From: Pedobacter steynii
GTDB lineage: Bacteria > Bacteroidota > Bacteroidia > Sphingobacteriales > Sphingobacteriaceae
Assembly (NCBI RefSeq): GCF_001721645.1
Contig: NZ_CP017141.1
Span: forward strand, 4,154,001-4,218,000
Direction: 5' to 3'
DNA length: 64,000 bases
The notes under the pieces were generated by a model. The model saw only the letters and a list, made by a program, of their open reading frames with translations, had not been told where the DNA came from and searched no databases. Shown here in pieces: positions 35,501 to 44,339 of the stretch. A program made the position numbers and the translations under genes. Position 1 is the stretch's first letter. Each line of letters begins with the position of its first letter.

Positions 35501-36378
35501 TCATGGACCTGAAATCAATCAACCAGCTGGATAAATTCCATTACCTGCCGCGTAATGGAAGAGGAAACGGAATATTGCTGAAAGGAAAAGTATTTTATAG
35601 CAACAATAAGGAAAACTGGACAGAAGCAGGTGCTTTTGAATGGAAAAATGCAGGAGATGTTAAGGTATTCGATTTCGCCAGCCATCCGACTGCCCGTTAT
35701 ATTAAAATTTCCGTTACCGATGGTGTCGGAGGTTTTGGCTCCGGACGTGAATTATATGTATTTAAAGTTCAGGGAACGGAAAGTTACCTTCCGGGCGATA
35801 TCAATAACGATCGTCTGATTGATGGGAATGATTTGACTTCTTATACCAATTATACCGGATTGAGAAAAGGAGATGCTGACTTTGAAGGTTATATCAGCAA
35901 TGGGGACATCAACAAAAACAACCTGATTGATGCCTATGATATTTCTGTGGTAGCTACCCAGCTTGATGGCGGGATAGAAGATAGCAAAACGGATAAAGTT
36001 GCCGGTAAAATTGAAATCAGTACTGCAAAACAGAGTTATAATAAGGACGAAATTATCGAAGTGAAGGTGAAAGGGCTAAACCTGAAGTCTGTGAATGCAC
36101 TAAGTTTTGCCTTACCATACTCTAGTCAGGATTATGAGTTTATTGGTGTGCAAAACCTGAATGTGAAACAAATGGAGAACCTTACTAACGACCGGTTGCA
36201 TACAAATGGAGATAAAGTCTTGTATCCAACTTTTGTAAATCTCGGTAGCAAGGAGGTTTTAACAGGAAATACAGTGTTGTTCGTATTGAAATTAAAAGCA
36301 AAACGCAAACTGAAGTTTGATCTTAAAGTACAGGATGGATTTCTGGTAGACAGGAAGTTGAATACCTTTAAGTTTTAA
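32509..36378 (+). CDS. Secreted multidomain glycoside hydrolase family 31 enzyme with Fn3, discoidin, dockerin-like and cohesin-like parts
   Basis: After an N-terminal signal (hydrophobic residues 13-32) comes the GH31 N-terminal beta-sandwich with GGGVQNGRFSHKG. The barrel follows, with probable nucleophile Asp428 in LKTDVAW and probable acid/base Asp480 in WSGDQTGG, then the GH31 C-terminal beta domains. Next are an Fn3-like domain (about 880-945), an F5/8 discoidin domain (about 955-1090) and a dockerin-like pair of Ca-binding loops (about 1095-1160; DINNDRLIDGNDL and DINKNNLIDAYDI). A final 125-residue beta domain resembles cohesins. GH31 members act on alpha-glucosides, alpha-xylosides or alpha-galactosides; which one is not readable. 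It is separated from susC by a terminator, so it is a separate unit of the same locus. Confidence 0.92.
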   Translation: MMRKLFGHPNPKNTVLLALALPLLVSYTSASAVPQPNLVKQTMQQRLKVIGAKKINSTSIELLFSNNQRLTLDFYGGNLFRLFQDNSGGFIRDPEAKPEAKILVENPRRPVSKLDLAEESGQITIATDKITVLIDKNTALLKVINQATKTVVLEEMAPVSFEKGKATLTLKENPQEYFYGGGVQNGRFSHKGKAISIENQNSWTDGGVASPTPFYWSSNGYGMMWHTFKKGKYDFGAKEKGLVKLSHDSDYLDVFLMVNDGAPALLNDFYQLTGNPVLLPKFGFYQGHLNAYNRDFWKADEKGILFEDGKRYQESQKDNGGVRESLNGEKNNYQFSARAVIDRYKKNDMPFGWLLPNDGYGAGYGQTETLDGNVQNLKSLGDYARKNGVEIGLWTQSDLHPKAEVSALLQRDIIKEVRDAGVRVLKTDVAWVGAGYSFGLNGVADVAQIMPYYGNSSRPFIISLDGWAGTQRYAGIWSGDQTGGVWEYIRFHIPTYIGSGLSGQPNITSDMDGIFGGKNAAINTRDFQWKTFTPMELNMDGWGSNEKYPHALAEPVTSINRNYLKLKSELMPYAYSISREAVSGLPMIRAMFLEYPNAYTKGTATQYQFLYGPYFLVAPIYQDTKSDDKGNDIRNGIYLPEGIWVDYFTGAQYAGNSILNTFDAPLWKLPLFVKRGAIIPMSNPNNNVAEINKGIRIYELYPSGKTSFTEYDDDGTTEEYKSGKGALTLIESELDQKGKVSLTIHPAKGDFNGFVKEKSTELRINVTEKPKKLTAKIGDTKIRLTEASSMDDFLKKENVSFYDASPDLNRFATKGSEFEKVNIIKNPQLLLKLAATDISLNPVNVIVEGFKFEPADQQRVSSGKLSAPVNATVTDKNKEAYTLRPTWNKVNNADFYEIDFNDMHYTTIRDTSLLFEGLQAETSYSFKIRAVNKDGYSDWTTLNSRTRFNPLEFAIPGIGAETTAENQEESGIDKLFDYDEGNMWHTKWGQKSVPFDIVMDLKSINQLDKFHYLPRNGRGNGILLKGKVFYSNNKENWTEAGAFEWKNAGDVKVFDFASHPTARYIKISVTDGVGGFGSGRELYVFKVQGTESYLPGDINNDRLIDGNDLTSYTNYTGLRKGDADFEGYISNGDINKNNLIDAYDISVVATQLDGGIEDSKTDKVAGKIEISTAKQSYNKDEIIEVKVKGLNLKSVNALSFALPYSSQDYEFIGVQNLNVKQMENLTNDRLHTNGDKVLYPTFVNLGSKEVLTGNTVLFVLKLKAKRKLKFDLKVQDGFLVDRKLNTFKF

Positions 36379-36403
36379 AGCTGCATAGGTTAACATTAAT
36401 CCT

Positions 36404-36439
36404 AACCCGCAAATCATCATATTGGTTTGCGGGTTTTTT
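36404..36439 (+). terminator. Rho-independent terminator after the GH31 gene
   Basis: 10-bp stem AACCCGCAAA/TTTGCGGGTT with a 12-nt loop, followed by a T run. It ends the GH31 transcript before the susC promoter region. Confidence 0.9.
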
Positions 36440-36591
36440 ATGATACAGGGGATAAGTTATTTCGGTTCATTTTGATTGCTTTATCCGAAATCAAGATTTA
36501 AATCCTTAAAAGTACAGATTGCCCTGAGTAGAAACCTGTTTTAGATAAAACCTGCTGGATGAAGCAGGAAATATATTACTGTGCATTGTTA

Positions 36592-36610
36592 ATGTATGTA
36601 CATGTTGATG
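36592..36610 (+). repeat. Upstream direct repeat, copy 1
   Basis: ATGTATGTACATGTTGATG; a second copy with one extra A lies at 36723-36742. The copy contains the perfect palindrome ATGTACAT. It sits about 190 bp before susC in an otherwise non-coding stretch (36440-36802) and could be a regulator-binding site. Confidence 0.5.
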
Positions 36611-36722
36611 TGTTTTTTATATGTTGAAAACTTTGTTTTTTGGTATTTTAACCGGGTTTTGATTGGTTTGTACTGTAAAGTATGAAAAATAAAATTTGTG
36701 ATTGATAAATTAATACGTAAAT

Positions 36723-36742
36723 ATGTATGTACAATGTTGATG
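36723..36742 (+). repeat. Upstream direct repeat, copy 2
   Basis: ATGTATGTACAATGTTGATG, spaced 131 bp (start to start) from copy 1 and about 60 bp from the susC start. The rest of 36440-36802 is AT-rich and non-coding, with no exact TAnnTTTG element found by eye. Confidence 0.5.
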
Positions 36743-36802
36743 GTTTGGGTCACGTTGTACAGACATAACCAGATTAATCTAACCAATTAACAAACTATTA
36801 TT

Positions 36803-39800
36803 ATGTATCGAAGAAGGTTTACTGATTTCAATCTAAAGTACCTCGGCTTCCTCTTTTTGTTCCTGATTTCAGCAAATCAGGCCCCAGCTCAATCTCTCGT
36901 CAGGGTTACTGGTAAAGTAACGGATGAAAAGGGAGGTCCGTTGCCAGGCGTAAGCGTATTATTGAAGAATACCACTACAGGTGGTGTAACTGATGCAGAT
37001 GGAAAATATAGCATTCGTGTGCCGGATGGCAAAGGAATACTGACATTTTTCTACGTTGGCTTTAAAAGACAGGAACAAAATATAAATGGGAGAAACTCAA
37101 TTGAAGTCATTTTAAAAGAAGACGATAATGCACTAAATGAGGTGGTTGTGGTTGCCTATGGCCAGCAGAAGAAGGAGAGTATGGTCAGCTCCATTACCAC
37201 GATTAATCCCAAGGAAATCAAGGGGCCAACGAGTAACCTGACCACCATGCTGGCCGGGAAACTGGCAGGAGTTGTGGCTTTCCAGCGCAGCGGAGAGCCG
37301 GGAGCAGATAATGCTCAGTTCTTTATCCGGGGAATTACCAGTTTTGGATCGGGAAAAGTAGATCCTTTGATCCTGATCGATGGGATGGAGTCCACAACAA
37401 ATGCATTGGCAAGGTTACAACCGGATGATGTAGCAGGATTTTCCATCTTAAAAGATGCAGCGGCATCCTCACTTTATGGGGCCAGAGGTGCAAATGGAGT
37501 CGTGCTGGTGACTACAAAATCGGGTACAGACGGAAAAACGAAATTCAACTTCCGTTTAGAAAACTCGATCTCTTCCAATACTCAGAATTTCAAATTAGCA
37601 GACAACATCACCTATATGAAACTGGCCAATGAAGCAGTGCTTACCAGAGATCCTTTGGGCGTGCTGCCTTATTCGCAGACAAAAATAGACCATACTATCG
37701 CAGGTGATCAACCTTACCTGTACCCAAACAACGACTGGATTGGTTTATTGATAAAAGATTATACCATGAACCAACGCTTTAATATGAACATGAATGGCGG
37801 AGGGAAAGTCGCTCAGTATTATATTTCAGGGACCTTTAATCAGGATAATGGCGTCTTAAAAACAGATCCGAAAAATAATTTCAACAACAACATTAATCTC
37901 AAAAGCTACGAGGTGAGGTCGAATGTAAACGTAGAGCTTACCCCAACTACTGATGGAATCGTCAGAACTTCCGGTAGCTTTGACGATTATACCGGGCCAA
38001 TTGGCGGGGGAGGAGAAATCTTCAAAAGCGCGGTCACTTCTAATCCGGTATTGTTTCCTGCGAGTTTTCCTGCATCAGATTTATCGGCAGTTAAACATCC
38101 CTTATTTGGAAATGCAACGTTGGGAGGTACGGATAATTTTTACAACAATCCGTATGCCTCCATGGTTTCCGGATTTCAGCAATACAGTTCCTCAACGCTT
38201 AATGTTCAGCTGGAGTTGAAACAAGATTTTAAATTTCTTACAGAAGGGCTTTCGGCAAGGGTGATGGCTTATACACAACGCTATTCCTATTTCAGTTTAC
38301 AACGTCAGTACAATCCGTTTTTCTATGGTGTAAATCCCACAAAATCTAATGAGAAAGGGTACACACTTTCGCTTTTAAATGAGAAATCAGCAACGGAATA
38401 CCTGAATTATAAGGAAGGAGATAAAATTTCGAATACTTCAACTTATGCCGAAGCTGCGGTAAATTATAACCGGACATTCGGCCAGAAACACAACATCAGC
38501 GGTTTGCTGGTCACCATTATGAGGAATTACCTGAATGGCAATGCAGGTGATCTTCAGTCTTCACTTCCATTCAGAAATCAGGGACTTTCGGGAAGGTTTA
38601 CCTATGCGTACGATAACCGATACCTGTTTGAAACCAATTTTGGATATAACGGATCAGAACGTTTTGCTAAAAATGAACGTTTCGGTTTTTTCCCTTCAGT
38701 AGGTATCGGATGGAATGCAAGTAATGAGGCTTTCTTTAAACCATTATTGCCAACAATATCGAAATTAAAATTCAGGGCTACCTTCGGTCTGGTGGGAAAT
38801 GATCAGATTGGCGCCGCGGCAGACCGTTTCTTTTACCTGTCAAATGTAAACCTGAACAACCCTGCGCTTGGAACTTCCTTTGGGGAAGATTATGGCTACT
38901 CTAAAAACGGAGTTTCGATATCCAGGTACGCCAATTCCTCCATCACCTGGGAGAAAGCGAGGACTACCAATATTGGAATGGATCTGAGTTTCTTTAATGC
39001 TTTAAATCTGATTGTTGACGTTTACAAGCAGCACAGAAGTAATATTTTGATGCAGAGGGTATACGTTCCTTCCACAATGGGGTTAACTGCGCCCATCAAT
39101 GCAAATGTAGGCGTTGCGGAAGGCAAGGGAGTAGATGTTTCCATGGATTACTACAAGAGTATGGGCGCAACCTGGTTACAGGCAAGAGGTACATTTACTT
39201 ATGCTACCAGTAAATTGCTGGTCAACGAGGAGCCGGAATATGCTGCTAATATGTATTATTTGTCGCGCATAGGACATTCACTGGCCCAATCTTATGGGCT
39301 GATTGCAGAGCGTCTTTTTGTAGATGATACCGATGTCGCGAATTCCCCAAAACAGAATTTCGGTGAGGTAAGGGGAGGAGACATCAAATATCGCGATTTG
39401 AACGGCGACGGACAAATTACCAATCTGGATATGGTGAATGGTCTGGGGTACCCGGTCACTCCGGAAATTAATTATGGCTTTGGACTATCTGCGGGATATA
39501 AGAATTTTGATATCAGTGCCTTTTTTCAAGGCTCAGCGAGGTCTTCTTTATTTATCGACCCAAAGGCAATCACCCCATTTGTATTTAATGGATCTAAGCA
39601 GAACGGTTTATTAAATGTCATTGCGGAAGACCATTGGTCGGAAGAAAAGAATAACCTGTATGCGTTCTGGCCCAGGCTAAGTGCTACAGGTAATCAAAAC
39701 AACAATCAACCTTCTAACTGGTGGATGCGTAATGGTGCATTCTTAAGGTTAAAAACGGTAGAGATTGGCTACAACCTCCAGGAAAAAACACTGAAGAAAC

Positions 39801-39949
39801 TGCGGCTAGGAGGATTGAGGTTTTATGCCAATGGCAGCAACCTGTTTATCATCAGTGGTTTCAAGCTTTGGGATCCTGAACAGGGAAGTAATGGCTTGGG
39901 TTATCCAATTCAGAAGGTCTTTAATATTGGCGTCAATGTACAGTTATAA
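36803..39949 (+). CDS. susC: SusC/RagA-family TonB-linked outer-membrane glycan importer
   Basis: A protein of 1048 residues. It has a signal peptide (ending Ala-Pro-Ala-Gln, about residue 30), a carboxypeptidase-like domain (about 35-110, VTGKVTDEKGGPLPGVSV), then NEVVVVAYGQQKKESM, the SusC hallmark TonB-box region. The plug follows (about 120-240, ILKDAAASSLYGARGANGVVLV, also a hallmark), then a large barrel ending Asn-Val-Gln-Leu. SusC forms the transport barrel closed by the SusD lid and imports oligosaccharides with TonB energy. The susD gene follows after 18 bp. It defines this block as a polysaccharide utilisation locus; substrate is inferred only from the neighbouring hydrolases. Confidence 0.97.
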   Translation: MYRRRFTDFNLKYLGFLFLFLISANQAPAQSLVRVTGKVTDEKGGPLPGVSVLLKNTTTGGVTDADGKYSIRVPDGKGILTFFYVGFKRQEQNINGRNSIEVILKEDDNALNEVVVVAYGQQKKESMVSSITTINPKEIKGPTSNLTTMLAGKLAGVVAFQRSGEPGADNAQFFIRGITSFGSGKVDPLILIDGMESTTNALARLQPDDVAGFSILKDAAASSLYGARGANGVVLVTTKSGTDGKTKFNFRLENSISSNTQNFKLADNITYMKLANEAVLTRDPLGVLPYSQTKIDHTIAGDQPYLYPNNDWIGLLIKDYTMNQRFNMNMNGGGKVAQYYISGTFNQDNGVLKTDPKNNFNNNINLKSYEVRSNVNVELTPTTDGIVRTSGSFDDYTGPIGGGGEIFKSAVTSNPVLFPASFPASDLSAVKHPLFGNATLGGTDNFYNNPYASMVSGFQQYSSSTLNVQLELKQDFKFLTEGLSARVMAYTQRYSYFSLQRQYNPFFYGVNPTKSNEKGYTLSLLNEKSATEYLNYKEGDKISNTSTYAEAAVNYNRTFGQKHNISGLLVTIMRNYLNGNAGDLQSSLPFRNQGLSGRFTYAYDNRYLFETNFGYNGSERFAKNERFGFFPSVGIGWNASNEAFFKPLLPTISKLKFRATFGLVGNDQIGAAADRFFYLSNVNLNNPALGTSFGEDYGYSKNGVSISRYANSSITWEKARTTNIGMDLSFFNALNLIVDVYKQHRSNILMQRVYVPSTMGLTAPINANVGVAEGKGVDVSMDYYKSMGATWLQARGTFTYATSKLLVNEEPEYAANMYYLSRIGHSLAQSYGLIAERLFVDDTDVANSPKQNFGEVRGGDIKYRDLNGDGQITNLDMVNGLGYPVTPEINYGFGLSAGYKNFDISAFFQGSARSSLFIDPKAITPFVFNGSKQNGLLNVIAEDHWSEEKNNLYAFWPRLSATGNQNNNQPSNWWMRNGAFLRLKTVEIGYNLQEKTLKKLRLGGLRFYANGSNLFIISGFKLWDPEQGSNGLGYPIQKVFNIGVNVQL

Positions 39950-39967
39950 CCCATCAACAAAACGAAC

Positions 39968-41878
39968 ATGAAGATTTTATATAAACCTATTGGAGTCAGC
40001 ACCTTGTTGTTATTGCTGATGACTTTCTTTGCCTGTAAGAAAAGCTATCTGGACGTGATTCCGGATAATGTAGCAACCATAGACCATGCCTTTGCCAACC
40101 GTGTGGAAGCAGAGAAGTTCTTATTTACCTGTTATGGTTATCTTCCGCAGGAAGGTAACCCGGATATGAATCCTGGATTCAATGCCGGAGATGAGTTCTG
40201 GACGTACTGGCCCATGACACTGGATTATTTTTCACTGGATTCTTATGAGATCGCCCGGGGCCTTCAGAATAAAGTAAATGCTAAGATGAATTATTGGGAT
40301 GGTTATGATGGGCGTTCTATGTGGCAGGGCATCAGAAACTGCAATATTTTTTTAGAAAATATCGACAAAGCTATTGATCTGGAGCCTTATGTAAAGGAAA
40401 GATGGATTGCTGAAGTCAAGTTTTTGAAGGCCTATTTTCATTGGTACCTGTTTCGAATGTATGGGCCGATCCCGGTGATCGATAAAAACCTGCCCATTAC
40501 TGCAAGTCCTGAAGAGCTGAAAGTATCCCGTCAGCCGGCAGATTCAGTGGTTAATTATATTGCCGGTCTGATTGACGAGGCAACCGCTGGTGAGGCGAAT
40601 GTCGGCTTGCCAAATAAAATAGACAGCCGTTCAACGGAGCTGGGAAGAATCACAAAAGTAGCGGCGCTTTCCATTAAAGCCAGGTTGCTGGTTACTGCAG
40701 CAAGTCCTTTGTTTAATGGTAATGGAGACTATGGTAACCTGAAAAATAAAGAGGGTAAGCCATTGTTTAATGCCACCTATGATCCGAAAAAATGGACCAG
40801 AGCAATGGAGGCCTGTAAAAAGGCAATTGATGCAGCTTCCTTTTCCAATGTCAAATTATACCAGTTTGTTCCTGCAGCCGGTGAGGTAAGTGAGGCGTTG
40901 AAAACAGAAATGAACATTCGCAATGCGGTTTGTGAAAAATGGAACAATGAACTGATCTGGGGGTATACCGGGAAAAACGGCCCTACTTATTGGCTGCAGT
41001 TATTTGCCTGTCCTCAGTTTGATCCGAATAATGTAAACCGGGAATTAAAAGGAAAACTGGCCCCCACTTTAAAAATGGCAGAACTTTTCTATACCAAAAA
41101 CGGGGTTCCTATTGAAGAGGACAATACCTGGGATTACGCAAACAGGTATGAATTGCGTACTGTATCCGCTGCTGAGCCAATGATGCAGGAAGGTTATCGG
41201 ACTGTTGGCCTTCATTTTAACCGGGAAGCGCGGTTTTATGCCGACATGGCATTCGACGGATCAAAATGGTATATGCAGAGCGGAAATTATAATATTCAAA
41301 GTAAATCGGGAGAATATACCGGTAAAAAACAAAGTCGCATGTATTCGGTTACCGGTTATTTTACCAAAAAGCTCGTAAACTGGAATTTAGTAGCCAGCAC
41401 AACGGAGGTAAATGTAGAGTCTTATCCCTGGCCGATAATGCGCCTGGCAGATTTATACCTGTTGTACGCGGAGAGCCTTAATGAAACTGGGAATTCTGCT
41501 GCAGCACTGCCATACCTGAATGAAATCAGGAAAAGGGCAGGATTAAACTCTGTGGAAAGCTCCTGGACCGCCTTTTCCAATAAGCCCGGGAAATTTACAA
41601 CAGTAGATGGGTTGAGAGAAATTATTCATCAGGAACGGGGGATTGAACTGGCATTTGAAGCCAGTCGGTTCTGGGATTTGCGAAGATGGAAAACGGCGGC
41701 AAAAAAGATGAATGCCCCGATTTATGGATGGAACATTACCCAGGAAACGATAGAGGAATACAATACCAGGGTATTGTTGTTTAGTCAGACTTTCAGTGCT
41801 CCCAGAGATTACCTGTGGCCCATCAATGAGTATAACCTTCAGATCAATCCAAACCTGGTACAAAATCCGGGTTGGTAA
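39968..41878 (+). CDS. susD: SusD/RagB-family surface glycan-binding lipoprotein
   Basis: Lipoprotein signal with the acylated Cys in FFACKKSYLD, then the TPR-rich SusD fold over 636 residues. Recognisable blocks are the early FLFTCYGYLP region, WQGIRNCNIFLENID, FLKAYFHWYLFRMYGPIP and the late LRRW segment (FEASRFWDLRRWK). The C-terminal YLWPINEYN segment is also standard. It caps the SusC barrel at the cell surface and binds the glycan. Encoded 18 bp after susC and 45 bp before the next lipoprotein gene. Confidence 0.97.
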   Translation: MKILYKPIGVSTLLLLLMTFFACKKSYLDVIPDNVATIDHAFANRVEAEKFLFTCYGYLPQEGNPDMNPGFNAGDEFWTYWPMTLDYFSLDSYEIARGLQNKVNAKMNYWDGYDGRSMWQGIRNCNIFLENIDKAIDLEPYVKERWIAEVKFLKAYFHWYLFRMYGPIPVIDKNLPITASPEELKVSRQPADSVVNYIAGLIDEATAGEANVGLPNKIDSRSTELGRITKVAALSIKARLLVTAASPLFNGNGDYGNLKNKEGKPLFNATYDPKKWTRAMEACKKAIDAASFSNVKLYQFVPAAGEVSEALKTEMNIRNAVCEKWNNELIWGYTGKNGPTYWLQLFACPQFDPNNVNRELKGKLAPTLKMAELFYTKNGVPIEEDNTWDYANRYELRTVSAAEPMMQEGYRTVGLHFNREARFYADMAFDGSKWYMQSGNYNIQSKSGEYTGKKQSRMYSVTGYFTKKLVNWNLVASTTEVNVESYPWPIMRLADLYLLYAESLNETGNSAAALPYLNEIRKRAGLNSVESSWTAFSNKPGKFTTVDGLREIIHQERGIELAFEASRFWDLRRWKTAAKKMNAPIYGWNITQETIEEYNTRVLLFSQTFSAPRDYLWPINEYNLQINPNLVQNPGW

Positions 41879-41923
41879 TTCAATGGCGACTATTAAATGA
41901 TGATTTAATTTAACGAAAAGACA

Positions 41924-43093
41924 ATGAAAAGAATAGCATATATCTGCTCCGTTTTCTGTTTGCTGCTGAGCTGGATTTCCTGTAAACGGGATAAGCTTGA
42001 GCCAATAGTGAACGACGGGCATGCCCCGGCCCCGGTAAGTAAGGTGTCGGTAGTTAACCTGAATGGTGCTGCAGAAATTAGTTATACCGTTCCCTCTGAC
42101 CAGGATCTTCTATACATCAAGGCGGTATACCGGACCAGAAAAGGAGAAGTAAGGGAAACAAAAGTGAGTAAGTATAACCGCAGTTTAACCGTGCTGGGTT
42201 TTGGAGATACCAATGCGTATGAGGTAGAATTGTATGCGGTTGACAATGGTGAAAATGCTTCTTCTGCGGTAATTGTGACCGTAAATCCTTTGGAGCCACC
42301 TCTAAAACTGGTACGAAACGGATTAGCGGTCTCAGCTGATTTCGGTGGTATTAACGTCGCTTTTGAGAATGAAAAGGGAGATAATCTGGCGATTGTCGTT
42401 TTATCGGACGACTCTCTGGGTAATTTTGTACCGATAAACACCTATTATACCAATATTAAAAAAGGATTGTTTCCTACCAGAGACCTGAAAGCAGAGGAAA
42501 CCAGATTTGGCATTTTTGTGCGGGACAGGTGGGGCAATGTTTCTGATACCTTATATAAGCAGGTTACTCCATATTACGAAGCCAGACTGGACCGGACGAA
42601 AATGAGGCCTTTGGTCTTACCTACAGATGCAGTTTTAGGATATGGTGGAAATCTATCCGCTTTATTTGACGGAGATTATGGAGATGGCAGGTTTTATCAC
42701 TCCGGCGATGCAGCAAAAATGCCACAGTGGTTTTCATTTGATCTCGGGGTAACAGCCAGATTGAGCCGGCTTACCTATTACATGCGTCAGGCTTACTATT
42801 TCAATCTGCATAATCCCAGAGAGGTAGAAATCTGGGGTTCAAATAATCCCCCTGCCGACGGAAGTTATAACAACTGGGTGTTACTCACTACACATAAACA
42901 AGTGAAACCTTCAGGTTTGCCGACAGGGCAACTTTCTCAGGCAGATAAAGATGCTGCATTGGAAGGAGAATCTATTGCAATCCCGGTTACAGCTCCTAAA
43001 GTAAGGTACATCAGGTTTAAGACATTGAGGAACTGGACAGATGGCACCTTCGTGAATTTTAATGAACTGACGGCCTGGGGAGATTTGAGATAA
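41924..43093 (+). CDS. DUF4959/DUF5126/DUF5000-type surface lipoprotein
   Basis: Lipoprotein signal with Cys in WISCKRDK. The 389-residue chain follows the three-part layout of a lipoprotein family common after SusD genes. There is an Ig-like N-terminal domain (about 35-125), a middle beta domain (about 130-220, DRWGNVSDT) and a C-terminal discoidin-like DUF5000 domain (about 225-389; WFSFDLG, EIWGSN and KVRYIRFKTLRNW). It probably binds glycan at the surface next to SusD. The next gene encodes a protein with the same C-terminal domain. Confidence 0.88.
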   Translation: MKRIAYICSVFCLLLSWISCKRDKLEPIVNDGHAPAPVSKVSVVNLNGAAEISYTVPSDQDLLYIKAVYRTRKGEVRETKVSKYNRSLTVLGFGDTNAYEVELYAVDNGENASSAVIVTVNPLEPPLKLVRNGLAVSADFGGINVAFENEKGDNLAIVVLSDDSLGNFVPINTYYTNIKKGLFPTRDLKAEETRFGIFVRDRWGNVSDTLYKQVTPYYEARLDRTKMRPLVLPTDAVLGYGGNLSALFDGDYGDGRFYHSGDAAKMPQWFSFDLGVTARLSRLTYYMRQAYYFNLHNPREVEIWGSNNPPADGSYNNWVLLTTHKQVKPSGLPTGQLSQADKDAALEGESIAIPVTAPKVRYIRFKTLRNWTDGTFVNFNELTAWGDLR

Positions 43094-43117
43094 CTCATAT
43101 TTTAATCTATAGAAAAG

Positions 43118-44314
43118 ATGATGAAACTAATATATAATGTAATTTGCTTTTGCACCATTTTATGGTGTCTGAGTTCCTGTACCAAAGAAGATGCGTACAA
43201 GGAATTTATGAAAGGCGGTGAGATCTCTTATGCAGGCAGGGTAGATTCGATAACTGTTCATCCCGGTAATCAGCGTATACAATTATCGTTGGCCCTGGGG
43301 AGTGATCCTTTAGTGACTAAAGTTAAGGCATTTTGGAACGACCATCGTGATTCAACAATACTTACCGTAAACCGGACATCGGGGAAGGATACGGTAAACC
43401 TGATCATCAGTAACCTGACAGAGGGGAACTACAATTTTAGTGTTTTTACCATGGACAACAAAAATAACTCTTCAGTAGCAGTAAATGCTTCAGGAACGGT
43501 GTACGGGCCGAGTTATTTCAATTCTCTGGTCAACAGAAGAATTAAAGAACTCGGGTTTTCCAACGATGGAACTAAATTGGAATTGAGCTGGGCGGCTCCC
43601 AGTATTGATGAAATTGGAGTTGAACTGAGGCATCTCGGGACAGATAATCAGGAGAAGATATTTGTTGTTCCTGCAGGACAGTTAACGACCGAACTTACAG
43701 GGGTTAAAGATGGTAGTGTGTTAAAATACAGGTCTTTATTTAAACCGGAGCCAAATGCAATTGATACTTTTTCGCCTGAGTATACGGCGGTAAATATCCC
43801 TTTCTTTGAACGTAAACTGAATAAATCTAAATTCATGGAGCTGATTCTTCCGGGAGATGCAAGGACAGCTCATGGCTGGTTGATGCCCTTTTTATGGGAT
43901 GATAAGTACAACCCACCAGGTTTTGCAACCACTCCGGGTGTTCCGCTTTGGTTTACTTTTGATACCGGTGTTTCCAGTACTCCAAGCCGGATGAAAACCT
44001 GGCAGGCAAATGACAGGTTGTATTCAGGAGAAAGTGTCCGGAAATTTGAAGTGTGGGGAAGTAATGATCCAAATCCTGATGGTAGCTGGAGCAGCTGGAC
44101 AAAACTGCTGACTGCCGAATCTGTGAAGCCGTCCGGATTGCCCTTAGGAGAAAATACTGCCGCAGATATAGACTATGCAAAAGCTGGTGAAGAGTTTGTT
44201 TTTCCCGCCGGCTTACCGAAAGTAAGGTACATCAGGCTTAAATTGTTGGAAAACTGGGGAGGGGCAGGCTTTATGACGATGGAGGAAATTACACTTTGGA
44301 CAAATGACAGGTAA
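43118..44314 (+). CDS. DUF4998-type surface lipoprotein with C-terminal discoidin-like domain
   Basis: Lipoprotein signal with Cys in CLSSCTKED. Two beta-rich repeats occupy about 30-230 (ITVHPGNQRIQLS matches the DUF4998 pattern). A C-terminal discoidin-like domain of about 150 residues shares WFTFD-G, EVWGSNDP and KVRYIRLKLLENW with the preceding protein. A second glycan-binding surface protein of the locus is the natural reading. It starts 24 bp after its neighbour and its end lies 25 bp before the chosen start of the next gene. Confidence 0.82.
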   Translation: MMKLIYNVICFCTILWCLSSCTKEDAYKEFMKGGEISYAGRVDSITVHPGNQRIQLSLALGSDPLVTKVKAFWNDHRDSTILTVNRTSGKDTVNLIISNLTEGNYNFSVFTMDNKNNSSVAVNASGTVYGPSYFNSLVNRRIKELGFSNDGTKLELSWAAPSIDEIGVELRHLGTDNQEKIFVVPAGQLTTELTGVKDGSVLKYRSLFKPEPNAIDTFSPEYTAVNIPFFERKLNKSKFMELILPGDARTAHGWLMPFLWDDKYNPPGFATTPGVPLWFTFDTGVSSTPSRMKTWQANDRLYSGESVRKFEVWGSNDPNPDGSWSSWTKLLTAESVKPSGLPLGENTAADIDYAKAGEEFVFPAGLPKVRYIRLKLLENWGGAGFMTMEEITLWTNDR

Positions 44315-44339
44315 TCTTAAACACAAATATAAAACACAT

